Position numbers and translations under genes: made by a program
NCBI GenBank assembly: GCA_014238395.1
Contig: JABABE010000119.1
Coordinates: forward strand, 1-36,072
Reading direction: 5' to 3'
DNA: 36,072 nucleotides
DNA from: Candidatus Kaiserbacteria bacterium
GTDB lineage: Bacteria; Patescibacteriota; Minisyncoccia; Phycocordibacterales; JABAAK01
In this document: one piece after another, positions 32,296 through 36,072 of the stretch
How the letters are laid out: every line of letters starts with the position of its first letter
Position numbering within the stretch: position 1 is the first letter of the stretch
Notes under the pieces: model-generated
Told to the model about the DNA's origin: nothing
Seen by the model: the letters and a program-made list of their open reading frames with translations, nothing else
Database searches by the model: none

Positions 32296-33876
32296 CTACT
32301 CCTTTTCCAACTCAAAACTGTTTTTATTTTGTGAGACTTTTTTGTTCCAAAATGGGAAAATCTTTAATTCGTAACTTTTAATCCAAGGATATTGTATAGA
32401 TATTATACTACTCACTTCTTTTTTGTCTTTATTCTTTATGTCTCTAAACAATGTCAATTCGTCCACATCCCATACCAACACCCCATTACCAGAAAGAGTA
32501 AAATCAAACTCGCCGTTGGTATCGTCCTCATCAATAAATTTTTTATCGACAATTTCAAATTCTAAGTTTGAATCTTCTATATTTATTGGGTACATTTCTT
32601 CATAAGGACCATCTATACTTGAATAGATCAATTCTGCTAATAACAATTCTCGGAATGATACTGCTCTCAAGAGACCTTTTTGTGATAAAGTTATTTCTTC
32701 ATTTCCTTGTTTTTCTATGACCTTTTGATTCTCTATAAACAGACCATCTTCGAAAACAATTTCTGGGTGATTTTTTAATTTTTCAATTGAAGTGTACAGT
32801 TTCTCAGTTAAATTTGATTGGATTTGTGATTCTAATTTTTTTGTAGCTTCTTCATACACATCATCTTCAGCTACATATTTTATACCTTCGAACCCACCGA
32901 CAATCACAGTTAATGATTCTGCGAATGAATCTGAAAATGACTTGTTACCTTGCAATCCAGGTATTATAAATCTTGAACCTATCTCTTCTATGTTGTAATT
33001 TTTTCCAGATCTATCTGCAACGATAGTCACCTCTTTTGATCCAGGGATAAACTCCCCACCTTTTTGTTTTCCTCCTGGGATTGTTTCTGGTCCTTTTAGT
33101 CTCCAACATCTTACTAACTTACAATCACCTTTCCCACTTGAATCAAATTCCTCAACTTCACTTTCAAAAACCAATCTTGTCCTGTTTATTAAATCAAGTG
33201 GCTCACCTTTTTGGTGGGTATTGTATAAAATAACCTTACCTTGAGCTTTTGTAATTTGACGTGTTTGTTTTTTAGCTTCTATTGTCTCATTCACCTCTGT
33301 TGTGATTGGTCCTTTTAATGTATAAGAAATATCTTCACCAACAAGCGGACTTCTTATAGCTGTGAATGTTCCAGATATTGAAAAAGGCAGTCTCTCAGGC
33401 TGAACTACTACCGATGTTTTTGTAAACACAGTGCTTAATAAAAAAATTATAAGTAATACAAAAGATGTTGTCAGTAAAAACAACCTTCTAAAAACAATTC
33501 TCTTGTGTTTTGTTTTTCTTGATACAAACTTTGGTTTTTGGCTCCTGAGTCTGTCAATCCTGTGATGGGCTACTCCTTTATGAACAGTATTTTTGTCATT
33601 TGCAAATCCATGTCGTCCATCGTTTTTTCTGTGATTATTTATTCTATCCTCATTTATTCGTTTTTTATGATTTTTAACAATTGGTTCATCTCTTGTATGA
33701 TTGTATCTTCTTTCGTGTATTTCTCTGTCTTTTTTATGTCTTATTACTTTTTTATATCTTCTATTTAAAACCTTGCTTCTGGTATCAAAGTCACTATCAT
33801 TGTTTTTTTCCTTAGATTGTTTTTTATTTATTGAGTAGAGTTTTCTTCTTTGTGAATTTCCATCTTCTTTATTCAT
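32296..33876 (-). CDS. Single-pass membrane protein with basic cytoplasmic tail and baseplate-J-like outer domain
   Basis: A 526-residue protein I can place only by architecture. Residues 1-130 are extremely rich in R, K, H and N (for example RRYKKVIRHKKDREIHERR) and should be cytoplasmic and disordered. One membrane segment spans about 132-151. The outer part contains a region (about 205-335) with AQGKVILYNT, a TIPGGK stretch, KEVTIVADRSGKNYNI and FIIPGLQG; such stretches in Parcubacteria proteins are often labelled baseplate J-like. C252 and C257 may form a disulfide. The remainder (about 340-510) is unrecognised, with charged helices then strands. It follows alaS by 21 bases, has its own extended -10 box, and lies directly upstream of rpoB. 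Function is unknown: surface attachment, secretion or nucleic-acid binding at the membrane are all guesses. Confidence 0.7.
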   Translation of the reverse strand: MNKEDGNSQRRKLYSINKKQSKEKNNDSDFDTRSKVLNRRYKKVIRHKKDREIHERRYNHTRDEPIVKNHKKRINEDRINNHRKNDGRHGFANDKNTVHKGVAHHRIDRLRSQKPKFVSRKTKHKRIVFRRLFLLTTSFVLLIIFLLSTVFTKTSVVVQPERLPFSISGTFTAIRSPLVGEDISYTLKGPITTEVNETIEAKKQTRQITKAQGKVILYNTHQKGEPLDLINRTRLVFESEVEEFDSSGKGDCKLVRCWRLKGPETIPGGKQKGGEFIPGSKEVTIVADRSGKNYNIEEIGSRFIIPGLQGNKSFSDSFAESLTVIVGGFEGIKYVAEDDVYEEATKKLESQIQSNLTEKLYTSIEKLKNHPEIVFEDGLFIENQKVIEKQGNEEITLSQKGLLRAVSFRELLLAELIYSSIDGPYEEMYPINIEDSNLEFEIVDKKFIDEDDTNGEFDFTLSGNGVLVWDVDELTLFRDIKNKDKKEVSSIISIQYPWIKSYELKIFPFWNKKVSQNKNSFELEKE

Positions 33877-33882
33877 AAAAAA

Positions 33883-33891
33883 ATTATAGCA
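33883..33891 (-). promoter_or_regulatory. Extended -10 box six bases before the membrane-protein gene
   Basis: TGCTATAAT on the minus strand is a perfect extended -10 (TGn plus TATAAT), followed by six T residues and then the ATG (33876-33874). Transcription would start at the start codon. It lies in the 21-base gap after alaS. No -35 is needed with an extended -10. Confidence 0.6.
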
Positions 33892-33897
33892 TGTAAT

Positions 33898-35751
33898 TTA
33901 AACAAGTATTGCTTTTATTCTCCTAACTCCTGAAGAAACTGATTCTTCTTTTTTGATTTTAAATGCACCTAGCTCTTTTGTATTTTGAATATGCGGTCCA
34001 GCGCAAAATTCACTACTGTAATCACCTATAGAATATATAGTTACGTTGTCAGGATACCTATCATCAAAATTGTGCAGCGCACCAGTTTTTTTAGCTTCTT
34101 CTATTGGCAGACTAGCACAATTCACATCCAGATTTTCTTTTATTTTTTTATTTACTAAATCTTCAATTTTTTCTATCTCTTCTTTTTTTAATTTTCTATC
34201 AAAAGAAAAATCGAACCTTAATCTATCTTTAGTGATATTACTTCCTTTTTGTGTTACATCATCGCCAAGCACATCTTTTAATGCTTGATGAAGTAGATGT
34301 GTAGTGGTGTGATAGCGTACAACTTCTTTTGTATTATCTGACAACCCACTGTTGAATTTTTTGTCAGCACCCTTTTTTGAAATTTCTTTGTGGCTTTTCA
34401 TTAGCGCATCAAATTTATTTTGATCAATTTTAATATTTTTTTTGTCTGACAAATCTTGTGTTACATCTAGTGGAAAACCAAATGTAGTAAAGAGTTCAAA
34501 CGCATCTTGCGGTGTTATATCTCCATTTTGTTTGTAAATTTTTTCAAATTTAACAGTTCCTTTTTCTATAGCTTTTAAGAATTTATCCAATTCTTCATTT
34601 ATCACAAAAAATATTTTTTTTCCATCTAGATTAGAATAAGTTCCTTCGTATTCAGATATAATAGTGTTTATTAAGTTGTGTAATACAGAAATCTTATCTA
34701 AAACGTAGTGTAAGTGATAAATCACTCTTCTTAAAAGTCTTCTCAGTACATACCCTTTGTCTGTGTTTGATGTGGTCACTCCATCTGAAATAATAAAAAT
34801 AGATGCTCGCAAGTGATCTAAAATTATTCTGAATGATTTTGTATTTTTTTTGTATTCATCTTTGCCACCCAAAATATTTATTGCGTTAGAAAAAACATCA
34901 ATTAAAAAAATATCGTTTTGTTTTTGTGACACCATGGCAAGTCGTTCTAGTCCACCGCCAAAATCTACATTTTTATTTTTTAATCTTTTAAAAATACCGT
35001 CATCTTTTACATACTCCATAAAAACAGAATTACCAATCTCAAGAAATCTTCCGGATTCTGTGTTTGGGTGAGGTTTTAAATTTAAAAATTTTTTTGAAGT
35101 GTGTTCTTTTCCAAAATCATAAAAAACTTCAGAATCTGGACCACCTAATTCGCCTAATGGCATATTTTTTATTTCTCCACAGCGGCTCCACCAATTTTTT
35201 TTATCGTTGTAATAAAAAATTCGTTCTCCGTCTTTCATTCCAATACTGTCGCCATTTTTCTCAGTGATAATATTACCAACACCACAAGAAACTCCTACAG
35301 ACGAAAAACATTCCTTCCATATATCAACACTTTCAGTATCTTTTGGTATATTGTACTCTTCTGAACCAGAAAAGACAGTAACATATAATTTTTCAGCATC
35401 AAGGTTTAGTCCTATTTCTTTATCTATTAAAAAAGTAAAAAAAAATTTTATTTGATCTTTTTTAAAATAATCTCCAAAAGACCAGTTTCCAAGCATTTCA
35501 AAAAAAGTCGTGTGCCTATTGTCACCGATCTCTTCAATATCCCCTGACCTAAAACTCTTTTGTGAATTAGCTATTTTATTGCCACACGGGTGTGGTTCTC
35601 CAAACAAATATCGAATAAGTGGTTGCATACCAGAACCCACAAACAAAGTGGTAGGGTCATCCTCAGGGGTTATCTTTGCAGATGAAATAATTTTGTGTCC
35701 ATTTTTTTCTTGAAGCTCTAAAAATTTTTTTCTTATTTCATTTGTTTTCAT
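33898..35751 (-). CDS. alaS: Alanyl-tRNA synthetase, C-terminally short form
   Basis: Class II synthetase of 617 residues charging tRNA-Ala. The catalytic core has FVGSGMQPLIRYLFGEPHP, RHTTFFEMLGNWSFGDYFK and GGGLERLAM. The editing domain keeps HTTTHLLH (around 479-486) and CAGPH (around 581-585), the four zinc and editing ligands. The protein ends right after the editing domain (SSGVRRIKAILV), so the roughly 250-residue C-terminal coiled-coil and C-Ala/DHHA1 region of the usual 870-residue enzyme is missing. There is no frameshift: the stop is clean and the next gene follows after 21 bases. It starts two bases after the preceding gene. Confidence 0.96.
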   Translation of the reverse strand: MKTNEIRKKFLELQEKNGHKIISSAKITPEDDPTTLFVGSGMQPLIRYLFGEPHPCGNKIANSQKSFRSGDIEEIGDNRHTTFFEMLGNWSFGDYFKKDQIKFFFTFLIDKEIGLNLDAEKLYVTVFSGSEEYNIPKDTESVDIWKECFSSVGVSCGVGNIITEKNGDSIGMKDGERIFYYNDKKNWWSRCGEIKNMPLGELGGPDSEVFYDFGKEHTSKKFLNLKPHPNTESGRFLEIGNSVFMEYVKDDGIFKRLKNKNVDFGGGLERLAMVSQKQNDIFLIDVFSNAINILGGKDEYKKNTKSFRIILDHLRASIFIISDGVTTSNTDKGYVLRRLLRRVIYHLHYVLDKISVLHNLINTIISEYEGTYSNLDGKKIFFVINEELDKFLKAIEKGTVKFEKIYKQNGDITPQDAFELFTTFGFPLDVTQDLSDKKNIKIDQNKFDALMKSHKEISKKGADKKFNSGLSDNTKEVVRYHTTTHLLHQALKDVLGDDVTQKGSNITKDRLRFDFSFDRKLKKEEIEKIEDLVNKKIKENLDVNCASLPIEEAKKTGALHNFDDRYPDNVTIYSIGDYSSEFCAGPHIQNTKELGAFKIKKEESVSSGVRRIKAILV

Positions 35752-35753
35752 AT

Positions 35754-36072
35754 CTACGAACTACAAATTAACTCAGCCTCTTGTAATAAACGCTTTGCTT
35801 TTGCGGGTGAAACACCTAACTCTTTTTTATCTTTCTTATATTTAAGTAAATCAGCACAAACAACAATATTTTTGTGATAAAATCTTTCTATATCAGCACG
35901 ACTGACAGATGGTAAGCATGTAATTGGGTGAGCATCAACTTTTTTTATCAAATCAAACAACCCCTCACCATTAGGTGTGCTCCATGATAATAATTTCATT
36001 CCAATACAATCTGCATATTCAATTGCGTTTGTTGTAAATTGTGTGTTTGTAACTAATATTCCATCATCTACA
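35754..36072 (-). CDS. C-terminal part of a restriction-endonuclease-like (Mrr-cat type) protein, 5' end outside window
   Basis: The frame is open to the right-hand edge, so the protein starts beyond 36072. The visible 105 residues read ILVTNTQFTTNAIEYAD, then WSTPNGEGLFDLI, HPITCLPSVSRADIERFY and a final short helix pair VSPAKAKRLLQEAE. This matches, as far as I recall, the end of CPR and Bacteroidetes proteins that combine an ATP-cone with a restriction-endonuclease-like domain and a terminal helix-hairpin-helix. The catalytic residues are not fully in view. An internal ATG at 35999 lies in the middle of the domain and is not the start. It is two bases upstream of alaS. Confidence 0.6.
   Translation of the reverse strand, partial: VDDGILVTNTQFTTNAIEYADCIGMKLLSWSTPNGEGLFDLIKKVDAHPITCLPSVSRADIERFYHKNIVVCADLLKYKKDKKELGVSPAKAKRLLQEAELICSS

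Noticed and set aside
1..36072. Alternative genetic code with TGA as glycine or tryptophan
   Set aside because: TGA ends thyA and gltX at sensible places with ATGA overlaps to the next gene, so TGA is a stop.
1..36072. tRNA, rRNA, tmRNA or mobile elements
   Set aside because: Gaps are too short for most of these; I see no cloverleaf-like stretches, transposase, integrase or long terminal inverted repeats.

Overview
The window looks like the core of a streamlined, AT-rich genome of the Candidate Phyla Radiation (Patescibacteria), probably in the Parcubacteria/Paceibacteria part of that group. This is inferred from composition, strings of A and T, the gene set and several protein features: a DnaG primase without most of its zinc ligands, a cysteine-free L36, a divergent MraY, a short AlaRS, a membrane protein with a baseplate-J-like outer domain and a typical CPR RNase H-like exonuclease. 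TGA serves as a normal stop codon (thyA and gltX end in TGA), so this is not one of the lineages that recode TGA as glycine. No rRNA, tRNA, CRISPR array, insertion sequence or prophage is visible. Almost every base is coding, and the longest gap is about 290 bases. || Layout from left to right. (1) 1-1368, plus strand: the end of thyA overlapping folA, giving thymidylate and tetrahydrofolate synthesis, followed by a likely terminator. (2) 1659-7776, minus strand: mraY-ftsW-murG-gltX-M23 peptidase, a remnant of the division and cell-wall cluster carrying lipid I synthesis, lipid II synthesis, a SEDS polymerase, glutamyl-tRNA synthetase and an EnvC-like murein hydrolase factor. (3) 7834-9106, plus strand: a two-gene island with an RNase H-like exonuclease and a membrane-anchored DsbA-like thioredoxin. 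(4) 9095-12644, minus strand: scpA-scpB-D,D-carboxypeptidase-glycyl-tRNA synthetase. (5) 12740-13708: trpS. (6) 13797-32207, minus strand: an uninterrupted run of 20 genes in transcription order rpoB, rpoC, dnaG, rpoD, rpsP, khpA, trmD, infA, rpmJ, rpsM, rpsK, rpsD, rpoA, rplQ, rplM, rpsI, grpE, dnaK, dnaJ, with extra promoters before rpsP and infA. It holds every catalytic and specificity subunit of RNA polymerase, the primase, many small-subunit ribosomal proteins and the DnaK chaperone machine. (7) 32296-36072, minus strand: the end of a restriction-endonuclease-like gene, alaS, and a membrane protein with a very basic cytoplasmic tail. || The most notable signals are as follows. A -10 box sits 6-7 bases before the start codon of several genes, implying leaderless mRNAs. 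A perfect inverted repeat encloses the -10 box of the distal rpoB promoter. A 15-residue lysine-rich tandem repeat forms the N-terminus of the primary sigma factor. The heat-shock genes are wired into the end of the ribosomal protein operon without a CIRCE element. Usually invariant residues in MraY, DnaG and RpoB are replaced. I found no clearly new multi-gene defence or mobile system. The nearest candidate for uncharacterised biology is the 526-residue membrane protein upstream of rpoB.
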